Shown: positions 6,796 through 15,226, counted from the stretch's first letter. The stretch is 16,385 nt of DNA from Halanaerobiaceae bacterium (GCA_012521855.1 JAAYLO010000278.1:1-16385), one strand, 5' to 3'. Numbers and translations are program-made. Notes: a model not told the origin generated them from the letters alone.

Positions 6796-7137
6796 CTATA
6801 TATTTTTTTTGACATTTTCCAGTTTTTCAATTATACCCTTTTTAATAGAGTATGATAGATCCCTTTCTTTTATATATTTTTCCAGATCCCCTATTGCGTT
6901 TTTTATTCTCTTATGTTTTTCGATAAGACCCAGTCTGCATTCATAATCCCTCAGGATTTCTTCAGCACGGTGTATATGATCATAGACACCCTGTCTGCTT
7001 ATCTCCAGTTTTTCAGCAATCTCTCCTAAAGAAAGGTCCTGAAAATAATATAGCTCAATTGCTTTCTGCTGTTTCTCAGTAAGCAGTTCACCATAAAAAT
7101 CATACAATACCCCTATCTCAACAACCTTATCTAACAT
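6796..7137 (-). CDS. ylxM: YlxM-family SRP-associated helix-turn-helix protein
   Basis: The 113-residue protein has the YlxM signature: LYDFYGELLTEKQQKAIELYYFQDLSLGEIAEKL followed by SRQGVYDHIHRAEEIL. This is a helix-turn-helix resembling sigma-70 region 4. YlxM is encoded next to ffh across Firmicutes and has been linked to SRP function in streptococci; its molecular role is not settled. I chose the ATG at 7137-7135 (MLDKVVEIG), which follows GGCGGGTGG. An ATG at 7170 would add eleven residues but lies inside the 30-bp dyad and has no suitable ribosome site. The C-terminal 30 residues are lysine-rich and longer than I expect for the family. The HTH makes it a conceivable binder of the adjacent dyad, which is inference only. 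Confidence 0.94.
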   Translation of the reverse strand: MLDKVVEIGVLYDFYGELLTEKQQKAIELYYFQDLSLGEIAEKLEISRQGVYDHIHRAEEILRDYECRLGLIEKHKRIKNAIGDLEKYIKERDLSYSIKKGIIEKLENVKKNI

Positions 7138-7167
7138 ATAACCACCCGCCTGAACTAAGTAAAAAAA

Positions 7168-7197
7168 CATCTGTTAAGTATTTATACTTTACAGATG
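7168..7197. repeat. 30-bp near-palindrome over the ylxM-ffh start site (copy 2 of 2)
   Basis: This copy is identical in all 30 positions to the one at 5352-5381 and also starts two bases after the predicted -10. Here the 3' arm runs straight into TTTTTTT on the minus strand. The transcribed form would thus look like a weak terminator or attenuator as well as an operator. The stem is AT-rich, so termination would be inefficient. Confidence 0.8.
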
Positions 7198-7199
7198 TT

Positions 7200-7228
7200 A
7201 GTTTACTACATATATTTTGTTCTGTCAA
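7200..7228 (-). promoter_or_regulatory. Promoter of the ylxM-ffh operon
   Basis: The minus strand has TTGACA (7228-7223), 17 bases of spacer and TAAACT (7205-7200). It lies just 20 bases after the DUF2164 stop codon, with no terminator in between. The spacer differs from the rpsP promoter at only a few places, and both share the AATATAT and TAG blocks. Confidence 0.75.
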
Positions 7229-7248
7229 GTCAGAGCTTTTTTCACTAA

Positions 7249-7482
7249 TTATCCCTTATACAATAAATCATAATCTAATTCCAGATCTTCCAGCCTTCTT
7301 TTCAGCCAGAAGCGGGCATCATCAAGAGCCTTATTGTAAATTAAAGCACCCAGGTTCTCCATGAAAAAATCCAGTATCTTCTCACTGGCGATAATCCCCG
7401 GCTCTTCTCCCCTTTCCTCCAGAAAGAACTGCTGTAGTTCTTTGATTAAACCTCTTTTTTCTTCATCTTTGAGTTTAATCAT
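7249..7482 (-). CDS. DUF2164 family protein, function unknown
   Basis: A 77-residue acidic, helical protein. Its sequence (LKDEEKRGLIKELQQFF, then EKILDFFMENLGALIYNKAL and a C-terminal DARFWLKRRLEDLELDYDLL) fits the uncharacterised DUF2164 family, which is normally about 80 residues. No catalytic or metal-binding motif is visible and there is no signal peptide or membrane helix. The ATG at 7482 overlaps the last codons of citrate synthase by 8 nt, so translation is probably coupled to it. Whether it has any functional link to citrate synthase is unknown. Confidence 0.82.
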   Translation of the reverse strand: MIKLKDEEKRGLIKELQQFFLEERGEEPGIIASEKILDFFMENLGALIYNKALDDARFWLKRRLEDLELDYDLLYKG

Positions 7483-8749
7483 TTGCAGCTGCCTCTCTTG
7501 ACACAGTTATTTCCTCTTCTCGCTCTGCCGGAAGATGCCTTGTATCCAGTCCATTATATAACTGTTCCGGCCAGAATATCCGGTTTTTTATTTCCATATG
7601 CTCAACCCAGTGAGCAACCCAGCCCATTATTCTTCCCATAGCAAAGATAGTGGTGAAATAAGCAGGCTCTATTCCCATGGCTTTCAGGGCCAGACCGGAC
7701 CAGAAATCAACATTTGGATAGAGGCCTTTGCCTGAAAACTTCTCCAGAACAATCTCCTCTATTTTTTCAGCTATTTTATATAACTCATAAAGAGATGAAT
7801 CAATTTTTTTCCCGCTGCCAAAAATCATAGGGAGAATTTCATTCTTTAGATAAAGCGAGCGGGGATCATAGGTTTTATAAATTCTATGACCAATCCCCAT
7901 TATCTTTTCCTTTTTAGCCAGTTTGTCATTTATATAATTTTCAACATTATCAATTGAGCCTATTTCCTCCAGCATGTATATCACCCTCTCATTGGCTCCC
8001 CCATGTAAAGGCCCTGAAAGAGAATTGATGGCTGAAACTATAGAGGCATAGATACTGGCCTTGGAGGAGGCAACTGCCCTGACAGAGAAAGTACTGTTAT
8101 TCATTGTATGGTCAGCATGCAGTATCAATATCTTTTCAAATATATCTACCCAGAATTCATCAAGGGCATACTCCTGATTAAAAACATAAAGACAATACTG
8201 GGCAAAGGAATCAAACTCCTTGCCATTTGTAAAATCAATTTCCCTGTTCAAAAAAATACCTATAATACCCGGGAGTGCTGCTATCAGCCTGAGAGCCCGC
8301 TTTGAACTATTATAATAATGATCCACCTCAAAACATTCCGGATCATTTGCCTGTAAAAGCAAAACACCTGCACTCAGCATATACATTGGATGAAGCTTTC
8401 TATCCATCTCCAGGATGACTCTTCCCACATTTTTATCAATCTCTTTATACTGCAGAAGTTTCTTTCTCAGTTCAGCCCATTTCTCATATGAAGGCAGTTC
8501 ACCGTGAACAAGGAGGTAACAGATATCTTCATAAGTACAATTTTCAGCAAGTTCCTGGACCGGGTATCCCCGGTATGTAAGAAGCCCTTTTTCCCCATCA
8601 ATATGGCTTATAGCAGATTTTATAACCGGTATACCGTCCAGACCGGGGAAATACCCTTTTTCCAGCAGTGTATAAATAATCTGTTCATCTTTCTTCTTTC
8701 GTTCATTATCCTCTATTCCGCTCAATAATTCCCTGATCCTGTTTATCAT
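7475..8749 (-). CDS. Citrate synthase (Si type)
   Basis: The 424-residue protein belongs to the standard citrate synthase family. The catalytic triad is visible: H249 in SGPLHGGANE, H288 in GIGHRIYKTYDPR and D348 in NVDFWSG. HADHTMNNSTFSVR (211-224) and R297 of the DPR motif are also present, as is the early GLLTYRGYP motif. It condenses acetyl-CoA with oxaloacetate to citrate, in an anaerobe most likely to feed 2-oxoglutarate and glutamate synthesis. The N-terminus carries about 40 residues before the core, somewhat longer than the shortest Bacillus CitZ types. The start at 8749 follows AAAGGAG. It has a candidate promoter at 8819-8847 and overlaps the DUF2164 gene. A 2-methylcitrate synthase of the same family cannot be excluded, but no propionate genes are nearby. 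Confidence 0.93.
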   Translation of the reverse strand: MINRIRELLSGIEDNERKKKDEQIIYTLLEKGYFPGLDGIPVIKSAISHIDGEKGLLTYRGYPVQELAENCTYEDICYLLVHGELPSYEKWAELRKKLLQYKEIDKNVGRVILEMDRKLHPMYMLSAGVLLLQANDPECFEVDHYYNSSKRALRLIAALPGIIGIFLNREIDFTNGKEFDSFAQYCLYVFNQEYALDEFWVDIFEKILILHADHTMNNSTFSVRAVASSKASIYASIVSAINSLSGPLHGGANERVIYMLEEIGSIDNVENYINDKLAKKEKIMGIGHRIYKTYDPRSLYLKNEILPMIFGSGKKIDSSLYELYKIAEKIEEIVLEKFSGKGLYPNVDFWSGLALKAMGIEPAYFTTIFAMGRIMGWVAHWVEHMEIKNRIFWPEQLYNGLDTRHLPAEREEEITVSREAAAND

Positions 8750-8818
8750 TTTCTACTCACTCCTTTTCTACTTACAATGATATCCAGTATATCTCTTTTT
8801 ATAAGTTGTTTATAGACA

Positions 8819-8847
8819 ATAATATCATAAGAGTATCATGTTTACAA
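8819..8847 (-). promoter_or_regulatory. Candidate promoter of the citrate synthase gene
   Basis: The minus strand shows TTGTAA (8847-8842), 17 bases and TATTAT (8824-8819). The -10 matches five of six consensus bases and the -35 four of six. It lies in the 112-base gap before citrate synthase and overlaps the end of the preceding gene by none of its core bases. The call rests on sequence fit alone. Confidence 0.5.
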
Positions 8848-8861
8848 GAAAAAATAACCTT

Positions 8862-9641
8862 TCACAGGATATATTTCATAAGAAAAATATCTTCCCAGTA
8901 GTATTGTGTCAGTACTCTATCCAGTAGGCAGATCTTTTTGAAATCCATTGCCTCAAAGAACTGAACAGGGCCGTTGGGGATGACGGAATTCAAACTACAT
9001 ATTGCCGTAAAGCCCCTAAAACCATGTTCAGCAGCAAAGCTGACTGCCTCCCTTAAAAGAAAAGGCCTGTAATCATACAATACTGAAGGGAAATTATATA
9101 AACAATTTATAAAAAGAAAATCACTTCTCTTATCTGGAATAGGGTAAATACAATTCTTCTCACAAATAAATTCTATCAGTGCCACAGGTATTTCTTCTTT
9201 GTAAGCCAAAAAGCCGATAATACCACCTGTCTGAGAACTTCTTTTTTTCATCAATTCAAATCTTATATCAAAGTTATTCCACTTTAAACCTGTAGTACAA
9301 ATATCCTTAGAATAAGCAAAATCAATACTGATAGGTCTTATTATATCAGGTTTGTTTATGGAAAGCTGTTTATATTTCTCTCCGCCTGCCAGGGGCTCTT
9401 TTAAACTATATAAAATATAGAGTTCTTCAGCACTGCCTGGATAAATAATCTTTAAGCCATCTATTATTACAGTATCAGAATAAAACAATTTTTTGCTCCT
9501 GACCAGTCTGGACTCCTTCAGAATGGTAAACTCCTGAAAAGAAAAATTCAATAATCCTGCTAACTCTGCTGCTATATCACCAAAATAAGATGTCCCAAAA
9601 CACTGTTGAATGAGCTGATAATAATATACATATTCAGACAC
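8862..9641 (-). CDS. Uncharacterised protein, possibly GNAT acetyltransferase-like
   Basis: I do not recognise this 259-residue protein with certainty. The first 100 residues show no motif I can name. The C-terminal half has a pattern seen in GNAT acetyltransferases: GIIGFLAYKEEIPVALIEF (a strand pair with an interrupting turn), then LLREAVSFAAEHGFRGF (a helix near the acetyl-CoA site) and NGPVQFFEAMDFKKI, which resembles the common end motif in which an N-P-x-x-F-Y-E segment precedes a GF. The usual pyrophosphate-binding Q/RxxGxG/A loop is not obvious. The gene starts with GTG at 9641, nine or so bases after AGAGGGGAA. It lies between glutamate racemase and citrate synthase, is soluble by sequence, and has no signal peptide. 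A function beyond this guess should not be assumed. Confidence 0.78.
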   Translation of the reverse strand: MSEYVYYYQLIQQCFGTSYFGDIAAELAGLLNFSFQEFTILKESRLVRSKKLFYSDTVIIDGLKIIYPGSAEELYILYSLKEPLAGGEKYKQLSINKPDIIRPISIDFAYSKDICTTGLKWNNFDIRFELMKKRSSQTGGIIGFLAYKEEIPVALIEFICEKNCIYPIPDKRSDFLFINCLYNFPSVLYDYRPFLLREAVSFAAEHGFRGFTAICSLNSVIPNGPVQFFEAMDFKKICLLDRVLTQYYWEDIFLMKYIL

Positions 9642-9711
9642 TCTGGATTCCCCTCTTTTTCCCGTTTTATAATAATACTTACTCGGAAAAAAGAAGAAAA
9701 ATTACTTAAAA

Positions 9712-10491
9712 TTAATTAAAATTCCGGAGCACATCTAAATAGCGGTATAGTTTAGAAATATCACCTTTTCTGCCGCTCTGTATAAATTTTATGTTATAGT
9801 CTTCATAGCTGAGGTCTTTTTTTCTCTCTTCATTAAATTCCAGAGAGAAAATATTACTCAAGTGCCTGATTGTCCCCAGATTTCCATCTATCAAATTAAT
9901 ATGATGAGGCAATATCTCCCGGAGTAATCCCCTGTAATATAGAAAATGTGTACAGCCGAGAACAACCGTTCCATATTTATTTAAATCATAGCCGGAAAGT
10001 TTATCCTTTAAATAACTTTTTACTATTTCACCATCAAATTGAAAATCCTCTGCAAATCTTACTAACTCAGGTAAAGCCAATGAATCAACTATATTTGCCA
10101 TATCAACCTTTGAAACCAGGATTTCATATTTTTCCTCTTTCAGTGTAAGCGGTGTTGCAAGCACAAGTACTCTCTTATCACCATAATGCTCAACTGCAGG
10201 CTTGACTGCAGGTTCCATTCCTATGATAGGAAACCGATATCTGGAGCGGAGCTCCTTTATTGCTATGCTGGTAGCAGTATTACAGGCAATCACCAATCCA
10301 TCAATACCTTCATTAGCCATAAAGTCAGCTGCTTCAAAGATACAGTTCCTGACAATCTCTTTATCCTTAGTACCATAGGGAACATTATCTGTATCAGCAT
10401 AATATAGATAATCAATATTGTTCAGCAGGCACATTGCATCATAGAGTACTGTTATACCGCCTATACCGGAATCAAAAAAACCTATATACAT
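9712..10491 (-). CDS. murI: Glutamate racemase
   Basis: The 259-residue protein has the MurI layout. It opens with IGFFDSGIGGITVLYDAM (D7 and S8 of the substrate site), then YYADTDNVPYGTK, the first catalytic cysteine C70 in IACNTATS, PIIGMEPAVKPA, and the second catalytic cysteine C180 in LGCTHF. It converts L- to D-glutamate for peptidoglycan. The ATG at 10491 lies 11 nt after the ftsY stop codon, so it is probably cotranscribed with ftsY. The protein is full length. Aspartate racemase relatives share the fold, but the DSGxGG and EPA motifs favour glutamate racemase. Confidence 0.96.
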   Translation of the reverse strand: MYIGFFDSGIGGITVLYDAMCLLNNIDYLYYADTDNVPYGTKDKEIVRNCIFEAADFMANEGIDGLVIACNTATSIAIKELRSRYRFPIIGMEPAVKPAVEHYGDKRVLVLATPLTLKEEKYEILVSKVDMANIVDSLALPELVRFAEDFQFDGEIVKSYLKDKLSGYDLNKYGTVVLGCTHFLYYRGLLREILPHHINLIDGNLGTIRHLSNIFSLEFNEERKKDLSYEDYNIKFIQSGRKGDISKLYRYLDVLRNFN

Positions 10492-10502
10492 AATTTCATC
10501 AC

Positions 10503-11525
10503 CTAATGAGCAAACAATGCTTCCACGAAATCATCTGGCCTGAAATCCTGCAGGTCTTCTGCAGCTTCCCCGACACCGACCAGTTTTATGGGTATTCCCA
10601 GTTCATTTTTGATAGCTATAACAATACCTCCTTTTGCTGTGCCATCAAGTTTGGTCAGGGCTATTCCGTCAACATTTATGGCTTCATTAAACAATCTGGC
10701 CTGATTTATGGCATTTTGCCCTGTTGTGGCATCAAGAACCAGTAAAACCTCTACTCTGGCATCTTCTGCCTCCCGGCTAATAACACGTTTTACCTTTTTC
10801 AGTTCTTCCATCAGATTTTTCTGTGTATGCAGCCTCCCGGCAGTATCAACTATTAAGAGGTCAGTTTTCCTGGCCCTGGCAGCATGGATAGCATCATATA
10901 CAACGGCTGCTGCATCAGAGCCCTCCTGCTGGGCTATCAGATTGACACCAATCCTTTCACTCCAGACCCGCAGCTGATCAATAGCAGCTGCCCGGAAAGT
11001 ATCTCCAGCTGCCAGTAATACATTTTTTCCTTCTTTCCTGTAACGGCTGGCTATCTTGGCAATAGTAGTTGTTTTGCCAACACCATTTACACCTACAACC
11101 ATTAAAATATTTAAACCATCTGCCAGCTCTAATGGGTCATTATCAGTCTTTAGAAGATTACTGATTTCTTCTTTAAAGATTTTATTCAGCATATCCGGTT
11201 CAGTGATGTTTTCTTCCTGTACCCGTTTTTCCAGTCCTTCAATCAACTCCATGGTGGTCTTTACTCCTACATCAGCCTGGATCAGTATTTCTTCCAGTTC
11301 CTCAAACAATTCATCATTTATTTCTCTGTATGAGCTAAAGAGATTTGTAATCTGATTTATAAAACCCTGCCTGGTTTTACTGAGTCCTGATTTCAGTCTG
11401 GAAAAAAACCCTTCCTTAGCAGGCTTCTCCTGCTGGACACTCTGTTGAAACTCTTCCTGAAGCAATTCTTCCTTCTTTTCATTCAGCTCTGTTTCTCTAT
11501 CCTTCTTTCTAAAAATATTCAGCAT
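10503..11525 (-). CDS. ftsY: SRP receptor FtsY
   Basis: The 340-residue protein has a short charged N-terminal A region (about 40 residues, rich in E and K), an N domain beginning around GFFSRLKSGLSKTRQGF, and a G domain. The G domain has GVNGVGKTTTIAKIA, AGDTFRAAAIDQLRVW, DTAGRLHTQKNLM, TKLDGTAKGG and the closing GVGEAAEDLQDFRPDDFVEALF. FtsY sits at the membrane and pairs with Ffh to pass ribosomes to SecYEG. I chose the ATG at 11525-11523 (MLNIFRKKD), preceded by TTAGGAGT. An upstream in-frame ATG adds ten residues that cover that site. It follows smc after 77 nt, the usual smc-ftsY pair, and I see no clear promoter in that gap. Confidence 0.97.
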   Translation of the reverse strand: MLNIFRKKDRETELNEKKEELLQEEFQQSVQQEKPAKEGFFSRLKSGLSKTRQGFINQITNLFSSYREINDELFEELEEILIQADVGVKTTMELIEGLEKRVQEENITEPDMLNKIFKEEISNLLKTDNDPLELADGLNILMVVGVNGVGKTTTIAKIASRYRKEGKNVLLAAGDTFRAAAIDQLRVWSERIGVNLIAQQEGSDAAAVVYDAIHAARARKTDLLIVDTAGRLHTQKNLMEELKKVKRVISREAEDARVEVLLVLDATTGQNAINQARLFNEAINVDGIALTKLDGTAKGGIVIAIKNELGIPIKLVGVGEAAEDLQDFRPDDFVEALFAH

Positions 11526-11602
11526 ACTCCTAACCCCTTTTCCCGAATTAATCATTAATATTTATTTCCAGTTCCCTCTTTTCTATGCACAATAGTAAAG
11601 AA

Positions 11603-14600
11603 TCAGGCAATTTCTTCATCAAGCCGCAGAGAGACCAGTTTTGAAACACCCTTTTCTTCCATGGTAATCCCATATATTACATCAGACTGTGTCATCATAT
11701 ATTTGTTGTGGGTAATCAGGATAAATTGCACATGTTGAGAGTACTCTTTCAGATAATCTGCAAATCTCCTGACATTGGCATCATCAAGTGATGCATCAAT
11801 CTCATCCAGAACATATATGGGGCTGGGATTTACCTGTAGGAAAGCAAATACCAGGGCAATGGCCGTCAAAGCCCTTTCACCGCCGGACATCAGTGTCAGT
11901 TTTTTCAACTGTTTTCCTGGCGGCTGGGCCTCTATCTCCACACCTGTTTCCAGTAAATCCTCCGGCCTGGTCAATCTGAGCTCTGCCTTTCCTCCATTAA
12001 ATAATATTTTAAAAATCTTCTCAAATTCTTCTCTTACCTCTGTAAAGCTTTGATAGAAAAGTTCACTCATCCCTCTTTCCAGTTCGGCAATAACCTTTTC
12101 AATGGAAGCTCCTGCCTCCAGGAGGTCCTTCTGCTGTTCTTTTAAATAATCAAGACGATTCAACAGCTGTTCATACTCCTCAACAGCTGTTAAATTCACG
12201 GGCCCCAGTTTTTTAATGGCCTCTTTAAGCTCCTTGATTTTATTTGAAGCCTGGGCATGATTGTCAAGCTTTATCCTCTCAGGAATCCCCTCCTCAGCTG
12301 AAAGTTCATACTCTTCTCTCAGGCGTTCTGCTATCTGTATATTCTTATCTTCCAGCCTGTTTTTTTTCAGATCAATTCTGTGATAATCATCTTTAATCCT
12401 GTTTAACTCCTGTTGTTTTTCATAAAAGTTTGCCTGGAGCCTCTTTACCTCTTCTGCAAATTTTTCATAGCTTAGCTTATCTTCTTCATATCTATCTTCC
12501 AGTTCAAGAATTTTTTCCTGAAAACCCTTCTTCATTTCCTCCAGTTCTTCTTTTCTGATGAATATTTCTTCAATCATTTTTTCGTTTTCATCCAGTAAGC
12601 CCTCAATCTCTTCTTTCCTCCTGCTCAATTTTTCAAACTCCAATTCATAATTTTCACTTTCAGCAATAATACCGGCTCTTTTCTGTCGGTTTGTAGCCAA
12701 TGCTATTTTAATCTCTGTCAAACTCCTGTTGTTCTCTTCTTCCCTTTCTTCCAGTTCCTTTATTTCAAGCTCTTTCCTGTTTATTTCCTCTTTCTCTCTG
12801 CTCTGTTCATCACTGATATCTGCTAATTTTTTCTCCAGTTGCTGGATCACCTTGTCATTTTCACCCAGCATCCTGTGATATTCCTCGAAGTCCTTATCAA
12901 TAATTTTAAGTTCAGAATCCAGACGCTCATACTCCTTCTCTATATTCAATAAATCTTTACTGAGGTCATTTTTCCTGAATTCCAGCTTATTTTTCTCCTC
13001 AGATTTCTTCTCCTGTATTTTCAGCAATTTTTCCATTTCTTCTTTTTTGTCAAGAATCTCTTTCTCCTGTTCTGCAAGTGCCTTCCGGGAGTTTTCCAGT
13101 CTGGATTTCAATTCCTCGATTTCCCTGGATCTCCCAAGCAGAGTTCCCTGTCTTTTATTACCAGTACTGCCGCCGGTAATAGCCCCCCCTGTATTTATAA
13201 ATTCCCCGTCAAGTGTTACAATCCTCAGACTGCTCTTGATTTTTTTTGATATTTCTACTGCCTTATCCAGGTTTTCAGCAACTATGGTCTTTCCCAGAAG
13301 ACTTTCCACAACGGTGGTAAATCTCTCCTCGTAATCTATAAGGTCTGAAGCCAGTCCCAGAAAGCCATCCTCACTATCAATATTCAGTTCATTAAGCCTG
13401 GCTTTCTCTCCCCTGACCATATTCAAGGGGATGAAGGTAGCTGTTCCTCCCTTATTGCTCTTTAGAAAATTTACAGCCTTTTTAGCAGTATCATCATCTT
13501 CAGCAACAATATTTTGTATCTTTGCACCCAGTGCAGTCTCTATAGCCAGTTCATATTTTATGTCTACATTGATTAAATCAGCAATAACACCTATGATACC
13601 AGGAAGCTTTTCCTTATTCATCATTATACTTTTAACACCCTGGAAATAACCCTGATAATCAGCCTCCATCTCCTGGAGCAATTTCAATCTGGAGCTATCC
13701 TGATTGATTTCATTGTTCAGTTTCTGAATTGACTGATTCAATTCATCTATATTATCCTCAAGTTTCCGGGCTCTTTTCCCGTATTCCTGAAGTTCATCCT
13801 CCACAGCTGCCAGTTTAAGCTCATTTTCATTTATTTCTCTCAGGATTTTATTTTTTGTAACAATTGTATCATCATATTCCTCTGAAATATTCTTTCTCCT
13901 GGCGGCCAGCTTTTCTATCTCTATTTCAAGATATCTTGACTTTTCTCTGTATTTCTCCAGTTCAGAGAGTATTTCCTTTGTCTCAGTATTGTCATCAAGT
14001 ATAGAATTCCGTTGTACTACAAGCTCTTCCTTCCTTTTCTTTAGTTCTTTCTTAGTTTCACTCAGCTCTTCTTCAATCTTCAGGATTTGAGCTTCTATCC
14101 TTTTTCCCTCTTCCTCTACTTCTTTCAGCTGGCTGGATATACTCTGCTTTTTTTCAGATATTTTCTCCAGATCATCACTGACAGTATTCAATTGTGTATT
14201 GTAATTATCCTTTTCCCGTAAAAGGCTCACTTCTCTCTCAGCAAGAACCTTCAGGCTGTTCTCTGCCTGTTCCAGTTTGCTTTTTGTCTGGTAGATATTA
14301 TCCCTCATTTTTTCTATATATTCTTCTCTGTCCTGAAGTTCACCAGTTTCCTTTTCCAGTATTTTATCCCTTTGGCTGATCTCTTTTTCCAGTTCTATTA
14401 TCTTATTATAAAAGAACTCCTCATTTTTCCTTATTTCTTCTAATTGTTTATTATTGCTTTCCCAGTTATCCAGAAGCAGATTGACTTCCAGTACTTCCAG
14501 TTCTCCCCGTAGACGCCTGTATTTGGCTGCTTTTTCTGCCGACTTTTTGACCGGATTTACCTGTTTTTCCAGTTCCCAGACCAGGTCCTTGACGCGCTGC

Positions 14601-15163
14601 AGGTCTTCTCTGGTCCTATTCAGTTTGTTCTCTGCCTCCTGTTTTCTTGTCTTGTATTTTACAATACCTGCTGCCTCTTCAAACAATTCCCTCAGTTTTT
14701 CAGGCCTGCTGTTGATAATTGAATCAATCTTGCCCTGGCTTACAATGGAATAATCTTCCCTGCCCAGCCCTGTATCCATAAACAATTCCTCTATATCCTT
14801 TAATCTACAGGGTGAGCCGTTTATATAATACTCGCTCTGTCCATCTATTGTAACACAGCGTTTTATTCTGACCTCTTTTTTGTCAGTATCCAGAACCCTT
14901 TCGGAATTATCAAAATATAGAGTTACAGAGGCCTTTTCGACAGGCCTGTAATCCATACTTCCAGCAAATATAATATCAGACATCTTGCTTCCTCTCAGGC
15001 TTTTTGCACTCTGTTCGCCTATGGCCCACTTTATTGCATCAACAATATTACTTTTCCCGCAGCCATTTGGGCCTACAATAGCGGTAATGGGAGCTGAAAA
15101 GTCAATTACTATAGGTTTTGCAAAGGACTTAAAGCCATCAATTTTTATTCTTTTCAGGAACAT
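11603..15163 (-). CDS. smc: Chromosome segregation protein SMC
   Basis: The 1186-residue protein equals the B. subtilis SMC length. The N-terminal head has FLKRIKIDGFKSFAKP and Walker A GPNGCGKSN (about residues 31-39). A long coiled coil (about 165-500) follows, rich in E, K, L and R. The hinge lies around 505-670 (GYFQGVKSIM, GVIADLINVD, then GGAITGGS). A second coiled coil comes next, and the C-terminal head has the signature LMSGGERALTA (near 1092) and Walker B VLDEIDASLDD (near 1118). SMC with ScpAB condenses and segregates chromosomes; scpAB are not in the window. The ATG at 15163 follows GAGGTGA. A TTG at 15184 is in frame but overlaps that site. The only spacer before it holds the rluB terminator. 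Confidence 0.98.
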   Translation of the reverse strand: MFLKRIKIDGFKSFAKPIVIDFSAPITAIVGPNGCGKSNIVDAIKWAIGEQSAKSLRGSKMSDIIFAGSMDYRPVEKASVTLYFDNSERVLDTDKKEVRIKRCVTIDGQSEYYINGSPCRLKDIEELFMDTGLGREDYSIVSQGKIDSIINSRPEKLRELFEEAAGIVKYKTRKQEAENKLNRTREDLQRVKDLVWELEKQVNPVKKSAEKAAKYRRLRGELEVLEVNLLLDNWESNNKQLEEIRKNEEFFYNKIIELEKEISQRDKILEKETGELQDREEYIEKMRDNIYQTKSKLEQAENSLKVLAEREVSLLREKDNYNTQLNTVSDDLEKISEKKQSISSQLKEVEEEGKRIEAQILKIEEELSETKKELKKRKEELVVQRNSILDDNTETKEILSELEKYREKSRYLEIEIEKLAARRKNISEEYDDTIVTKNKILREINENELKLAAVEDELQEYGKRARKLEDNIDELNQSIQKLNNEINQDSSRLKLLQEMEADYQGYFQGVKSIMMNKEKLPGIIGVIADLINVDIKYELAIETALGAKIQNIVAEDDDTAKKAVNFLKSNKGGTATFIPLNMVRGEKARLNELNIDSEDGFLGLASDLIDYEERFTTVVESLLGKTIVAENLDKAVEISKKIKSSLRIVTLDGEFINTGGAITGGSTGNKRQGTLLGRSREIEELKSRLENSRKALAEQEKEILDKKEEMEKLLKIQEKKSEEKNKLEFRKNDLSKDLLNIEKEYERLDSELKIIDKDFEEYHRMLGENDKVIQQLEKKLADISDEQSREKEEINRKELEIKELEEREEENNRSLTEIKIALATNRQKRAGIIAESENYELEFEKLSRRKEEIEGLLDENEKMIEEIFIRKEELEEMKKGFQEKILELEDRYEEDKLSYEKFAEEVKRLQANFYEKQQELNRIKDDYHRIDLKKNRLEDKNIQIAERLREEYELSAEEGIPERIKLDNHAQASNKIKELKEAIKKLGPVNLTAVEEYEQLLNRLDYLKEQQKDLLEAGASIEKVIAELERGMSELFYQSFTEVREEFEKIFKILFNGGKAELRLTRPEDLLETGVEIEAQPPGKQLKKLTLMSGGERALTAIALVFAFLQVNPSPIYVLDEIDASLDDANVRRFADYLKEYSQHVQFILITHNKYMMTQSDVIYGITMEEKGVSKLVSLRLDEEIA

Positions 15164-15185
15164 GTACTTCACCTCAAAAAACAAG

Positions 15186-15215
15186 ATAAAAACCTATCCC
15201 TGGTCTGGATAGGTT
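15186..15215 (-). terminator. Intrinsic terminator after rluB, just before smc
   Basis: The minus strand reads AACCTATCC (15215-15207), a seven-base AGACCAG loop and GGATAGGTT (15199-15191), a perfect nine-pair stem followed by TTT and further T-rich sequence. It starts 11 bases after the rluB stop codon and ends about 24 bases before the smc ATG. There is almost no room for a separate smc promoter. Confidence 0.8.
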
Positions 15216-15226
15216 AAAGCCTTTTA

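Noticed and set aside
8804..8820. TTGTCTATAAACAA near the citrate synthase start as a Rex-type operator
   Set aside because: Only the four outer bases on each side are complementary, the total is 14 rather than 18 bases, and the inner half-sites do not match.
11526..11602. A promoter in the 77-base gap between smc and ftsY
   Set aside because: The best pair (TTGCCT, 17 bases, CATAGA) has a poor -10, so cotranscription with smc is simpler.
11603..15163. Repetitive charged sequence in smc as a repeat array
   Set aside because: It is the normal coiled coil of SMC, with heptad-like use of E, K, L and R and no nucleotide-level repeat unit.
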